NCBI GenBank assembly: GCA_964035545.1
Contig: OZ037768.1
Span: 8,361,241 to 8,425,240 of the forward strand
From: Bugula neritina
Lineage: Eukaryota; Bryozoa; Gymnolaemata; Cheilostomatida; Bugulidae
Reading direction: 5' to 3'
Length of the DNA: 64,000 bases
Shown: piece by piece, positions 48,703 to 59,945 of the stretch
How positions within the stretch are numbered: the stretch's first letter is position 1
Layout of the letters: every line of letters begins with the position of its first letter
Notes under the pieces: model-generated
Told to the model about the DNA's origin: nothing
Databases searched by the model: none
Seen by the model: the letters and a program-made list of their open reading frames with translations, nothing else
Made by a program: the position numbers and the translations under genes

Positions 48703-49424
48703 TACTGACGTGAATAAACAGCCATGTCTGAGTTTTGTATATAATATGATTTCGGTATGAATACAAGATCTAAAAATTAATGATTTTAAAGTTTTTAATT
48801 TCTATGATTTGATAATCAATAACAATATCTAAATATCAAATATGTTTCTTAGTTAGTATTATTTAATCAAAAGCTCTTTTCAGTGAATTATGTTTTACTT
48901 TACTTAAGCCTTTGCATATTATTAAACTTGTAAAAGAATTCTGTTATTTATAATAATTCAATATCCCGCATTCACCTGTGTATGTTCATTGTTGATATTA
49001 AAATTTTTGTTCTAAAAATGCTTTGATAAATAAAATCAAAAAGCCACTGATCAATAAATGAATCTGCGGCTATATGTTGCTGAATAAAAAGATTAGTACA
49101 CACATCTATGACTCATGATATCACAGCTGTTCCAGCAATGTTATTTTTGTGTTTTCAAATCACTTGCATAGACTGAGCAGCATAACTATCACAAGACATA
49201 ACACTCTGTTGCAGTGCTAAGTATATTCAATGAAACAGGTATAATGTTTATACGTATATTTTTATAATTGTTAAGTAACGTTAGCCCCCAAAGCTAACTT
49301 GCAGGGTAAAATTGCATGCAGAGATATTAGTTGTAATATTGTATAACATGTTGCTTTACTGTCAAATACTGTTATTTTTCTTCTATATAATATTATGATG
49401 ACTAAAGTAGGAGTTGCCAGGTGT
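48703..49424. other. Intergenic region between convergent genes
   Basis: Holds the SLC7 3' UTR (an AATAAA lies at 48713, possibly too near the stop to be used) and the 3' UTR of the minus-strand gene ending at 49425. No other feature was seen. Confidence 0.5.
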
Positions 49425-52400
49425 TTATGACTCATCTTCATACTCGTATTCGTAGTCTTCTTCCCCTGCTTTCTCCGTGTCATTCTCGCTAGACTTAGTG
49501 CCATCAGCTTCTTCACTGCCTTCATCGGCTGGCTCTACAAATATTATTATTGTTTCAAGTGCTGCCACCTGCTGAATGTATTTGAAAGTACTCTGTAAAA
49601 GGCAAATCTAGTTTTCTATAGAAATAACTTAGACTATAAAAGAAGTTACACATATTGATACATTCTTAGAAGATATACAAAGTAATAAATCATTTGCATT
49701 TAACTTTTGGTTCAAGAAAGTAAACTGCTTCATAATTTCAACATTTATTTAGGCAATTATTGTTGTTTTGTATCAAATAAAAACCAATTAGTAAAGTTTA
49801 TATTCAGTTAAAAGTATATCCTAGCATCAGAGCCAATTACTTTTTGAATTGAAATTGTCTTAACTACACCGATTCACTCACTAATAAGATACCATAATAT
49901 ACTCTATTCTATTCCCAGTTGCTCCCAATTTTACTCGACTTACGAGGTGCTGCACGAGGTGCTGCACAAGTTGCTTCACGGGGTGCTTCAAAAGTTTTAG
50001 TAAACAGCGGCTCAGGATTGGCTAGGATTGGCGCAGCTATTGGTGCAGCTCCTTGAGGTGGTGCCATCATGACTTGAGGTCCAGCAGGCACGTCATCAGT
50101 GTATTGGTATTGGTACTAAAATATTATATATATTATATATATATATATATATATTATACACTATGCATTATATATATAATGTACATATAATATGCTTATA
50201 CATTTTAAATTGTATATATGCTAGGTGAGAGCTAAGGACAAATTTGATGAATTTGTAAAAACTTAATGATAAAACAACTGACAGTTTCTGCCTAATATTC
50301 TCATCACCAATGACATTATGTTGAAATGTGGTTTATATTTTATACAAATAACATATATTCAAAATATCTAAGGAAAGCTCCAAGTTAAATTAAAAATTTA
50401 AATTGAAAACACACCAAAGCAGCATCTATTTCTATTATTTTCTGACATTTTAAATAAATAACAAGTTTTTCAAAGATTCATTAAAAAAATATTTTTTGTT
50501 GTTGATAGAAACAAAAGAAAGGCAGCAAACATGCTACATGCACGTAAGTATACCTGATATTCGTATTGGTACTCATATTCGTCGTCGTCGTCATCGTCGT
50601 CATTCTGTTTAGACTTGTCTTTTTCTTTTACCACCATTACAGGTACTTGAGCCTTAACAACACCAATGCTATTAGATTTCATAATATCACTAACTACTGA
50701 AACTGCTCACACTTGCAGGATGAATCTTCTTACAAACATTTCCTTCACAAACTCTTAGAAAGCATTTACATAAACAGTTCGATGTGTGCATATCAAACAG
50801 ATTTCAACATATAAAACATTTAAAGATCATCAACTATTGTAGTTTCTCTACTTTGTCAGCTGAAACAGACAATGGCAATCTTCAAACATACTTATTTTGG
50901 TCATTCTTTTGTCACAGTTTTTGGCTTGTAAGTAACTAAGTACTGTTTATACTCTATAGTGCTTAGTCACTAGTAATATAGGTAGTAGCACTAGTACTTA
51001 ACTACTATCTATAGGACTTATAGCTACTAGTGCTACAGATAGTACCTATAGAAACTAAGTACTATAGATAGTGCTATGCTAAATTAGTCTTAAAATTATT
51101 TTCCACCAATCGAATTCCGATATTAATTCAACCAATAAAAGTAATTCATTTGATCAACTGAAGCTGCTTGTAATTATTGCTACCGCGAATGTTTAATGCA
51201 AGCGTATCTCTATCTCTGTAATAACATAAAAATCTTGTATGTAGTGAGAATGGCTGATTTTCATTGGGAATTATCTGCTCGTAGCCAACCATAAGCAATT
51301 TGCTAAAGTGCAATTTATCTTCAACCGAAAACTTCCATTTCTCAAAAACTATTAACAGAAAGACAGTTGAATTAAACTAAACTCTCATCACACATGAAAA
51401 TATTCTAAATGCTTAGCATAAACAGCTTCGAATGATATGTTGATATATAGCTAACTTGCTAGTATGCAAATGGTAAATTAAGGTTAGAATAGTGTGTGGT
51501 GAGGCTATACTAACAATATTTGGTGCGTCAACAGCATCTGAGCCAACACCACCACACTCTTCTCTGTGGTCGTCTGTACGCTCAATGATGTTTCCATCAG
51601 CATCTCTCTGCTTCCTTCGTTTCATGATAGCATTCGGTGGAATAGTTCTATCGGTTTGTATAATCACATTTACTTTACCTACAAAAACATAATACCAATG
51701 TATACAGCACCAATGAGTTTCCAATTCAGCCTAGAAAAGTTTTCTTTCTAGCATGACAAAATGGCAAGTATTAATTCTATGTTTAAAAAAATGTTATCGA
51801 AATATGCATAAAATTAATAACCCAAAGAACAACAATATTAAATTGCACAGGTTAGGACAGCGTGGGTTGTATAGCACTGAATAATTAATATCAAAATTAA
51901 TCAATTTTTTAACAGAGCATTATAATATTACACACCATATAAAACTGACTAAAATAAATTTAATTTACAAAACCAGAAGTTAAAAAATGACAGACCAGGT
52001 TTAGCTGGAGGTGTTATTCTTCTTTTCATAGCCTCAGCTTTTTTCAGAGCTTGGTCGGCAGCAGAGTTAGCTGCCTGCTCAGCTTGCTGCTTGGCAAGCA
52101 GCGCCATCTGTAGGGCTTCTTGTTGCTGCTGAACAAGCTGCGCTTGTTGCTCCAGTAGCATGACTTTCTGCTCCTCAAACTGAAACAATGGAATGACAGC
52201 ATTATAACATAATATTATCTATAAACTTATACATAAAATCCCTAGCAACATATTTTCTTGCAATTTACCTACAAACTTAAATACTATTTACTGATACACA
52301 CATTAGTTTGCCATAATTTTCTAATAAGTTCAAAAACTAATAACCTGCACAACTGATGCAAAAATCTAGTGAATGATCAGTAAAAGACAAACATGCCACA

Positions 52401-53172
52401 ATTTAGTAAATACAAACATCTGTCAACTCTACAGGTTATGATTTCCTGTATGCTGTGCACGTTTTGCCGCACCTGCTTAGCAGTAATCTCTTGCTGTATC
52501 CTGGCATTCTCTAGAGCCTCTGCCTGGAGCTTAATCTGCTGTTGCTGCTGTGCGGCGATCTGCTCTTGTTTTCTCATAGAAGCTTGTTGCGTCTCCGTCA
52601 GCTTTTGGCTATAAACACAGTCAGTAGAAGTGTGAGTTACACTTACTTATACAGCGGCCAAAATTCTATGCATTACAACTAACATTTAGGTAAGAGAATG
52701 AAATTATATTCAGATAAAAGAATTGGAATGTGTTATAAGGGTGAAGTTTTTTGGTGACAGTTTTAACAAGCAGATGGTAAAAATTTAATTAGTTTTCACA
52801 TATTATGTGTTGAACTGTGTTTAAATAGTACTTAGCCTGCTATGTTACAGATACACTGCTTCAACTTCAATGTACTTACAGGTCATGACCTACAAACAAA
52901 ATTGAATATAAATAGCTCTGATAAAACTAATTTCTTCAAAATGGTAATCACATTTATTTTGTTGAAGAAAGTAAAGAAAGATTTTCATTTTTCAAGTAGT
53001 GGTCCCAACTGTTCTTTTTTGTTGTCAGAATTTATATAAAACTGCAAATTCTGTTTTTTCAGCAAATCTTTTACATAGAGAAGAAAATTATGTTCAGATT
53101 TGATTTGCCATTTCAACTAAAAATAAACATGTATATGCAATCTTTCTTACCTTTAGAACCTCCACAACCCAT
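49425..53172 (-). CDS. Unrecognised lipidated (MGC) coiled-coil protein with Glu/Tyr repeats, ~8 exons
   Basis: Proposed exons: 53151-53172, 52880-52889 (10-nt microexon), 52473-52608, 51996-52179, 51515-51678, 50554-50696, 49944-50115, 49425-49534; about 280 aa. The N-terminus MGCGGSKGHDLQKLTE fits N-myristoylation at Gly2 with possible palmitoylation at Cys3. Two exons encode a Gln/Ala-rich coiled coil (IAAQQQQQIKLQAEALE, VMLLEQQAQLVQQQQEAL). A basic segment (MKRRKQRDADG), an Asp run and the EYEYQYEYQ/YQYQYTDD repeat split by an intron follow, then a Pro/Ala-rich segment and the acidic tail EEDYEYEYEDES. One junction (51515 to 50696) does not keep phase, so a small exon may be missed or a boundary is wrong. 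I recognise no family. A membrane-tethered scaffold is inferred from composition only. Confidence 0.65.
50935..51078. repeat. Cryptic AGTACT/CTATAG simple sequence
   Basis: Shuffled words CTATAGTGCT, AGTACTTA and ACTAGTGCTA without a strict period, in an intron of the MGC-protein gene; related in style to 26380-26950. Confidence 0.65.
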
Positions 53173-54314
53173 GACGATTTTTGTTTAGGACTATTTCTGT
53201 GTTTTATTACAGTTTTAGTTACAATTCTATCAGATTCAACAATGCTTTTAGTTGCTGCTATTGGCAACACGTTAGTGAAATTTATGGTATGCAAGCTGAA
53301 ATGTTATAATAATTGTCATGAAAGAATGGTTTCACCTCCTTTCTATAATGAAAAACAATTAATTTCAGCCCAATATAGCCTTAAAAGATATTCAACAGAG
53401 CAACGTTTTATGCACTTTTGTGAAATTATTTTGTCAGCTATAATAATTCATATATTTATTTTAAATAACACAACAGCTCCAAGAGAGATAGTGTTTTTTC
53501 AGCCTAATAAAACTATTGGAAAATCAAGTAATTTCAGTTGGCTAATTGATAGTAATTATTGCACAAAACCCTTCAATCACTTTATGTACCAACTTTAATT
53601 CAATGCTTTGAAACATTTGAGCCTCCTTACCAAGAACAAACCTGCTTTCTCAGTTTCAAAATGCCTACTGTAGATAAACCAAGTACGACTTTACGTTTGC
53701 ACAAGACCCATCCAGTAACTTATACTTTAGAACATAATAACTAAAACAAGCTTAGAAAAATTTAAACAGGTTTTTAGAACACAATATATAACATAACAGC
53801 TGTGGTATAGAGCGCTGGCTTAATAAACACGAGGTCATGGGTTCAATCCCAAGCAAAGGCCATCGGTGATGTTAGAAAAAGCCTTCAGCCATAATTGCTC
53901 CTGTGCCATATAGCCTTAGCTTAATTTAAAAACTTTTTCCCTTGAGGGTTCCCTCAGGGATAATGACTATAAACTTGTGAGTTTTATGCAACATAACAAA
54001 TCTAAATGGACCTGCAAAACCATTAATATATAATTGGCAGTCTATCTACATAATATAGGCCCTAGTAATTAAGCCATACTTATTGGACACAATAAAGTGT
54101 ACTGAAACTGCACAAAACAATGCACATCAGTAAAAATATTGGTAACTATTGCAAGAAATTGTTAATCAATAAAGTGATTGTAAAATATAGTAAGATGTAT
54201 TGTTATGCATATTCAGACGCAAATTATGGGTAACCATTGATTAGCTTACGTGTAACTTGAGTTACCTTCAACATTATCCATCTTCCACATCAGCAATCTA
54301 CTCATACTGGCAAC
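53173..54314. other. Divergent intergenic region, MGC-protein gene and ERp29-like gene
   Basis: Contains both promoters and a SINE at 53796-53982. An open frame at 53242-53598 has no recognisable homology. Confidence 0.5.
53796..53982 (+). mobile_element. tRNA-derived SINE copy (family 1)
   Basis: The head is ACAGCTGTGGTATAGAGCGC, with B-box-like GTCATGGGTTCAATCCC. The body has ATCGGTGATGTTAGAAAAAG, CATAATTGCTCCTGTG and GGGATAATGACTATAAACTT. It sits in the likely 5' region of the ERp29-like gene. Confidence 0.78.
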
Positions 54315-56246
54315 ATGTCTTTACACAGAAGTAGCGTCATAATAAAATACTTTCTAGCTCTTATTCTATCAGTTTCTCAGGCATCAAAAGTTCTACATTA
54401 CAGCCGTGATGTGCATTTAATTGAGCATGCTGTTGATTTGGACACCATTACTTTTGACAAGGTAAAAGAAAAATTATCACTTGCTCTAAGCTGCATGTAG
54501 TATAATTTTTCATCTTGAGTTTGCTTCACAAAAGAAGCTGACTGTATCAACAATTGTAAGCTGCAATATTTACTGTCAACATTTAGATTAGTTGCTGCTT
54601 AAACAGAAATGCTGTGAGTGATGCTGTGTTTCAGGTTGTCTCAAATCAAAATGTAACAGTCGTCTTGTTTATGCATTACCTGGCATCTGGAGTTGTCAAC
54701 ACAGAGTTTAAGAATTTTGCTGAGAGTACCGGCACTCAACCTGAAGTGATTGCTGCTACGGTTCCAATATTAGGTAAAGGACTATCAATACTTTTAAAAA
54801 ATGAATAGAAAAATCCCAATATCCTTGCTCTCTACCCTTATAATATTTCGAAGTTATGAAGTAACTGAAAACAATATTGCTAAATGCAAGGAGTTTGAAA
54901 TGCAGCATACACTGCAGAGTTGCTAGTGTGTGTGTATGTATATAGGCAAGTTGAGATTTAAATCCCTTTCTAATTTTTATTTTAATAGTATATAAGAAAA
55001 TTTTTTGGGCAGAAAGTAGTTAGTAGTTCAAACATTGAAGTATCTTGAGCATAAACATTTAAAGATTTCTAAATTACAATTGCAATGTGGTTTACAGATG
55101 GTGGTCATCAAGAGAATTGGGAAATAGCGCAAAGGTTCAACTTATCCATGGATCAGTTACCAGTAATCAAAGTGTTTGTTAGAGGGAAGGAAGTTGCTCA
55201 CATGGAGGAGGTAACAAACTGCGATGATATCAGACAGCTGGTTCGAGAACATACAGGTAAATTTATTATAAGAATAATTTAAAGAAATTATACTATTACT
55301 AAAACCTGTTTTCGAACATTCCCATTTGTTTAATATTGGAACTTTAACTTGATATGAGAAGTAGTTCAATAACTACTCAAATGAATAAAGATGTGTGCTA
55401 ACTACAGCTAGCTGCTGTGCATTACTTCATATCTAAATCATTGCTAATATTACTACAGTACATCGTGTTAGACAAAAGAGGTAGGTGCCATAATGGAGAA
55501 ATTTAGAAAAGCCTGTGTTCTGGATTAGAAATGTAGCAAAAGTTATGTTCTCACAAGAATTTCAACCTGTGCTCCAAAGAAAAATTTATAAAGAAATCTC
55601 CACCACTGCTCCTAAATGAGACAAAAGACTTGCATTGAAGAATAAATAGCATATAAGTTGAGGGGTAAATGCCATATTATAGGACTATGGATTGGTAGAC
55701 CTGGAACACTGCAGTACTTGGATGAATTGGTTAATGAATTTATGAAGACTGGGCAAGAAAAGAGAAGAGAGGAAATTATAGAGCTAGCCAGACAGTTTAG
55801 GGACGACGAATCTATCAGCGATGAGCATTTCAAGTCCGCAACATACTATGTTCGGATATTTGTAAGTAGAATAATATAGGTACTGTAATTTTTATAGCTT
55901 AAACTACAGCTGCAAGCATCTGGAAATAAGATAAGTTGAATTTGGAGCTCTGATTGGAGCATTACAAGATTCCTTGATTAGATAGAGTTACATAAGGTGC
56001 TTTAGACAGTTTAGTCTCAAGAATTTTTATTGGACGGTGCGTCAAATTATCTGATGTTATTCTCTTGCATAGGAGGAGTTTATGAAGCAGGGGCCAGCCT
56101 TTATAGGCATGGAGGATGGAAGAGTAAAGGTGCTGAGAGCCAGGCATAAGACACACAAGGAAAATCATTGCGGGATACTGAAGCAACTCAACATTCTCAG
56201 AACATTCCAGCAACTCAAAGTACACATGCCTCATGACGAACTGTAG
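54315..56246 (+). CDS. ERP29: ERp29/Windbeutel-like ER chaperone, 5 exons, ends HDEL
   Basis: Exons: 54315-54461, 54635-54773, 55098-55256, 55683-55861, 56073-56246; 265 aa, against 261 for human ERp29. A signal peptide (MSLHRSSVIIKYFLALILS to about residue 23) leads to the thioredoxin-like domain, which starts at VDLDTITFDKV and includes TVVLFMHYLASGVV and LPVIKVFVRG. The all-helical C-terminal D-domain begins around LWIGRPGTLQYLDELV and ends with NILRTFQQL. There is no CxxC motif, in line with ERp29, which acts as a chaperone/escort for secretory proteins rather than an oxidoreductase. The C-terminal HDEL is an ER-retrieval signal; human ERp29 ends KEEL. Overall similarity is moderate but domain order and length agree. 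Intron 3 contains a copy of a dispersed repeat. Confidence 0.9.
55478..55618 (+). repeat. Dispersed unclassified repeat, copy 2
   Basis: Partner of 34548-34730, about three-quarters identical by eye, in the same orientation, in intron 3 of the ERp29-like gene. Confidence 0.7.
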
Positions 56247-56899
56247 AAGCCACAACGTGGTCGATCACATGTACTGTTTCGACACGAGAAATAGACAAGA
56301 GAAGACAACTCCTCACCATTATAATATACTTTTATTATCCTATGTGGCACAGTAGTCTTTGATTTATTCACTTCACAATTTGCACACAACTAGGATTTTC
56401 ATCTAGGAAGCTAACATATTATATGCACTGCTTATGCCTTATAAGACTACCATGGCCAAGTAGAAATATGATTTTTAATCTCTAGCCAAGTTACTATGCA
56501 CAGTCATTTACCATTGCTCATCCAGCAAAGTTCAAATAATTGCACTTACCATGGTTATTGTAATATGTTCATATTATTTATTTTTAGATTGAGATAAAAC
56601 ATTGTATACTATTGATTGAGAAAATGTCAAATGTTTACACATGACACGCAAAATCAATATGAGTATATAAACTTGTAATCTTTTTTTACCAAAATAATTT
56701 TACAATACTAAAAAATGACTATAAATATGATACAGATCACTGAGAAACATTAAAAAACTAATCACAAACTGAGATTGAAAATTGGACTAGCATACCTCGC
56801 GTCTCCAATGGGAGTTAGAGAAACAAATAATGGAGTCTAAGTATGAGATGATTTAAAAATGAAACCTGCTATACTAAAAGCTGGCAGACACACATAGAG
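56247..56899. other. Intergenic region between convergent ERp29-like and RanBP1 genes
   Basis: AT-rich 3' UTR sequence of both genes; nothing else was recognised. Confidence 0.5.
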
Positions 56900-59800
56900 T
56901 TAGCTGTCTCCGTGTGCACCAACTGTTAACTTGTCTAACTTTTTAGACACATCATCTGTAGTTGTGTCCTCGGCCGGTTTTTGGTTCTCTTTTTCCTCTT
57001 TATCCTCTGAAATACAATTCAAGTATTGGCCAGCTAACGCCATAAAAGTGAACACTCTATCGCTTTAGAAATATCAGCTTTACGTTGATTAAATTATAGT
57101 AGCACACGATAACGTTTACTGAAAAAGAGGCAGCCCATTTGCTAAAAATGAAATATAACCAATAACCAATAATAAATATTCACATCTTTACTAGTTAATT
57201 TTACTTTAAAATACTTCGAATGAGTTCTTACCTTTATCCATCATCAAGCATCAATTTTTATTTGTTATAAAATATTTACAGTTAAAATTTTAGATCAGGT
57301 TTTGCTGCAAGTAAAATTGAAAACATAAACACAAATGTGGGATTTCCACTAGCTACATGTTTTCAACAATGTATGAGCCAACACACACATTTACAAGCAA
57401 CAGAATTGGTGCAAAATGTAGATAGAAGTATGTGATAGTTACAATATACCCATAAAGCATAGCAACAGCACAGCCCACGTTGGCATAGCAAGCATCACAA
57501 AGTGCAGAACAAATATTGAAATCAACATACCAGTTTTTTTAAAATCCACATCAGTTAAGCTTGCTTGTAACTCTTCAAATTTTTCTCGGAATTTACGAGC
57601 ACCTATAAATGTAACCTATAATGTTCATCACTTGTAAACAGAGACAATTATGAACATTTAATAAGCGTGTAGTGTAGCATCATTGGTTATCATCATTAGA
57701 TAACGCACAGAAAAACATTACATCACATCAACCTACTGTTTAAAAGTCAAAATTTAATGATATATTTTCACAAGTATTCTGAAAGTATCCTGTATTGTTT
57801 TGAGTAATTGCCGAGTAGGATCACACTGTTGTGAGTTTAAATGGCGAAGTGACACACTCAGTAAAAGAGCTAATTATAGTCTACTGAAAAGCCACTGCCT
57901 ATAAAAAAGCTGTTGCTGAACACAGGTGGTAATTTTATTCCCTTATGAGATATAGCTGCTGCCTTCACCTCAAAACCATGTGACATTACTCAAAATATCG
58001 CCGATGTGATCCTAATTTAAATACAGTCACACTAATAACTTTAAAAATATAAGAATGGCGAAAAGCAAAGAGTAAAGATAACTGACCGTCTGAATCTCTA
58101 AACCGAATGGCAAACAATTCCTGTTTGGGCTCTTCATCTGCAAAATCAGCCAGTGTAGTCCACACAAACGCCCGGTCAGAACTGGCGTGTGATTTCAACT
58201 TCATTGCTTTAGTTACTACATAAATTATACACCATGTCATCACTATTACTTTTATAATTAAAAACAAAGCTGGTACAAAACATTATATTAAGAGAACTTG
58301 AGGGGTACACTTCTTAGTATAGGATATATATAGAATAAGCAACGCAGTCATGGCCAGCATAACACTTTAAAGTCTCAAGTATTGCTAAAACAAGGGCCTG
58401 AAAGTTGCAAAAAATGTGTGACATGAGAGTTGTAGCTTATTTACCTATCTAGGTTAATCTTAGATGTATTTTTAGTTTGTTTTAGTAACATTTGTAGCAA
58501 TAGACATAGCCAGTATTTTAAAATTCACAATTATTCTATTAAAAAAAAACAAAAACCTACTTACAATTTCTTAACTTATGATTCCTGCCAGTTATATTTA
58601 GTTCAAATATTTAGCTTACAAAAGTGATTGCAGCAAATTTTTAGCACTTTATCTCTTCTCATAACTAAACGAATACGGGGCAATTCTTTGTGTTTGAGTA
58701 TTCGTATATCACCAACACCTCTTTCTTTCCATTCAGCCGGGTCAGCTACACTGTCAAATCTAAACAATTTAGCCCGTCTACAAGTAGATACAGCATACAG
58801 ATTACAGGGTGAAGATAGTCAACATGCCTTTTAAATACTTTGTTTATAGCATTATCAGAAATCAGTATGAATTATATCAAGTTAGTTAGTATGTCAGAAG
58901 TTTCAAAGTAAAGCATGAGCATTATTTCAACTCATCGCTTACATGACATAGACTATAAGCGAGATCATTTACTAACATTGTAAATATTTCTTCCTCGTCA
59001 TCCTCTAGAGTATTGATAACAACAGGTGCCAACTGCACTACTGGCTTAAAATGAATATCTGCTTCAGCTTCTGGGTTGTTTTCCTAACATGAAAGCAATG
59101 CAATTATCAATGTGCAACAAATATAGGCTCAATATAGACTCTTTCATTCAAAAGTCATGCAGTATGGTTATGAGTATCAATAGTGGTTGGTTCCAGTGAA
59201 TTTAGTATAACATTAACTACTTACAAGTTCGGAAATTGAAATCATATTTATTTATATTAGACACTGATTTAAAGTTTAAATTGGTAGCTAATTAGTGGTT
59301 ATGATACCCTTTAAGTTTAAGTTTAACTCTAAGTTTAAATCAAAGGGCACCATAACCACTAATTTGCTACAAACTAACTCAGTAAGTGTAACTCACTAAC
59401 TGTAAGACCCAAGGCTAAAGCTACAATTAATGTTACACTTACAGTTAGTCATAGTGCTACAAGTACCTACAAGTACAAGTACACCTACAGTTGGAATTAC
59501 TGAGTTTAACTTTAACATTTGTCTTTTTAGTTTTACCAATTTTATTTTATTCATATTGGCTGATGGCTAAGAGTAATAGTAATACTAATTGCGTTGAACT
59601 GAAGAGTTAAAATTTAAATTAAATTTAATGTTATAAAATAAAAATGTTTCTGATAATTTTCTTCGACTTTCAAAATTAGCAATTAACATTATGGTTCTCA
59701 TAACTCTTTTTAGATTTTCAAATGAAAACATTCTATAGCCACAGTCGTGTTTATATTTTGTTGAGCCATTGCCATGTCAAACTCAATTATAATGATAATT

Positions 59801-59945
59801 ATAATTAATCAGAACGTCGATGATAATCATAATGTGCTAAACCCTGCAACTAAAAGTAAGTCTAACCAAATTGCATACAGAAACAAATTGCTTAGTTATA
59901 TTAACTGATGATCAAATAAATACAACTTACATGATCATCAGCCAT
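56900..59945 (-). CDS. RANBP1: Ran-specific GTPase-activating/binding protein RanBP1, 6 exons
   Basis: Exons: 59931-59945, 58977-59083, 58620-58777, 58087-58215, 57531-57602, 56900-57006; 195 aa, against about 201 in human. The Ran-binding domain is complete: [19 protein letters not shown], the LEDDEEE acidic stretch, [63 protein letters not shown] and FAIRFRDSD. The C-terminal [10 protein letters not shown] corresponds to the leucine-rich nuclear export signal of vertebrate RanBP1. The protein binds Ran-GTP, helps release exported cargo and stimulates RanGAP in the cytoplasm. The first coding exon carries only five codons (MADDH). The start context is clean and phases agree throughout. Confidence 0.95.
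57798..57925 (+). mobile_element. Possible decayed SINE fragment
   Basis: Shares loose words with the element at 3826 (CAGTAAAAG, AAAAAAG plus CTGTTGC) and a weak B-box-like TGTGAGTTTAAATGG. It lies in intron 4 of RanBP1. Confidence 0.3.
59285..59530. repeat. Cryptic TTTAAGTTTAAC / CTTACAGTTAG simple sequence
   Basis: Shuffled short words in intron 1 of RanBP1, including TTACACTTACAGTTAGT, which recurs at about 60668. Confidence 0.7.

Noticed and set aside
53242-53598. Plus-strand open frame of 118 codons
   Set aside because: It begins in the promoter/5' region of two divergent genes, has no recognisable domain, and lies just upstream of the minus-strand MGC exon.
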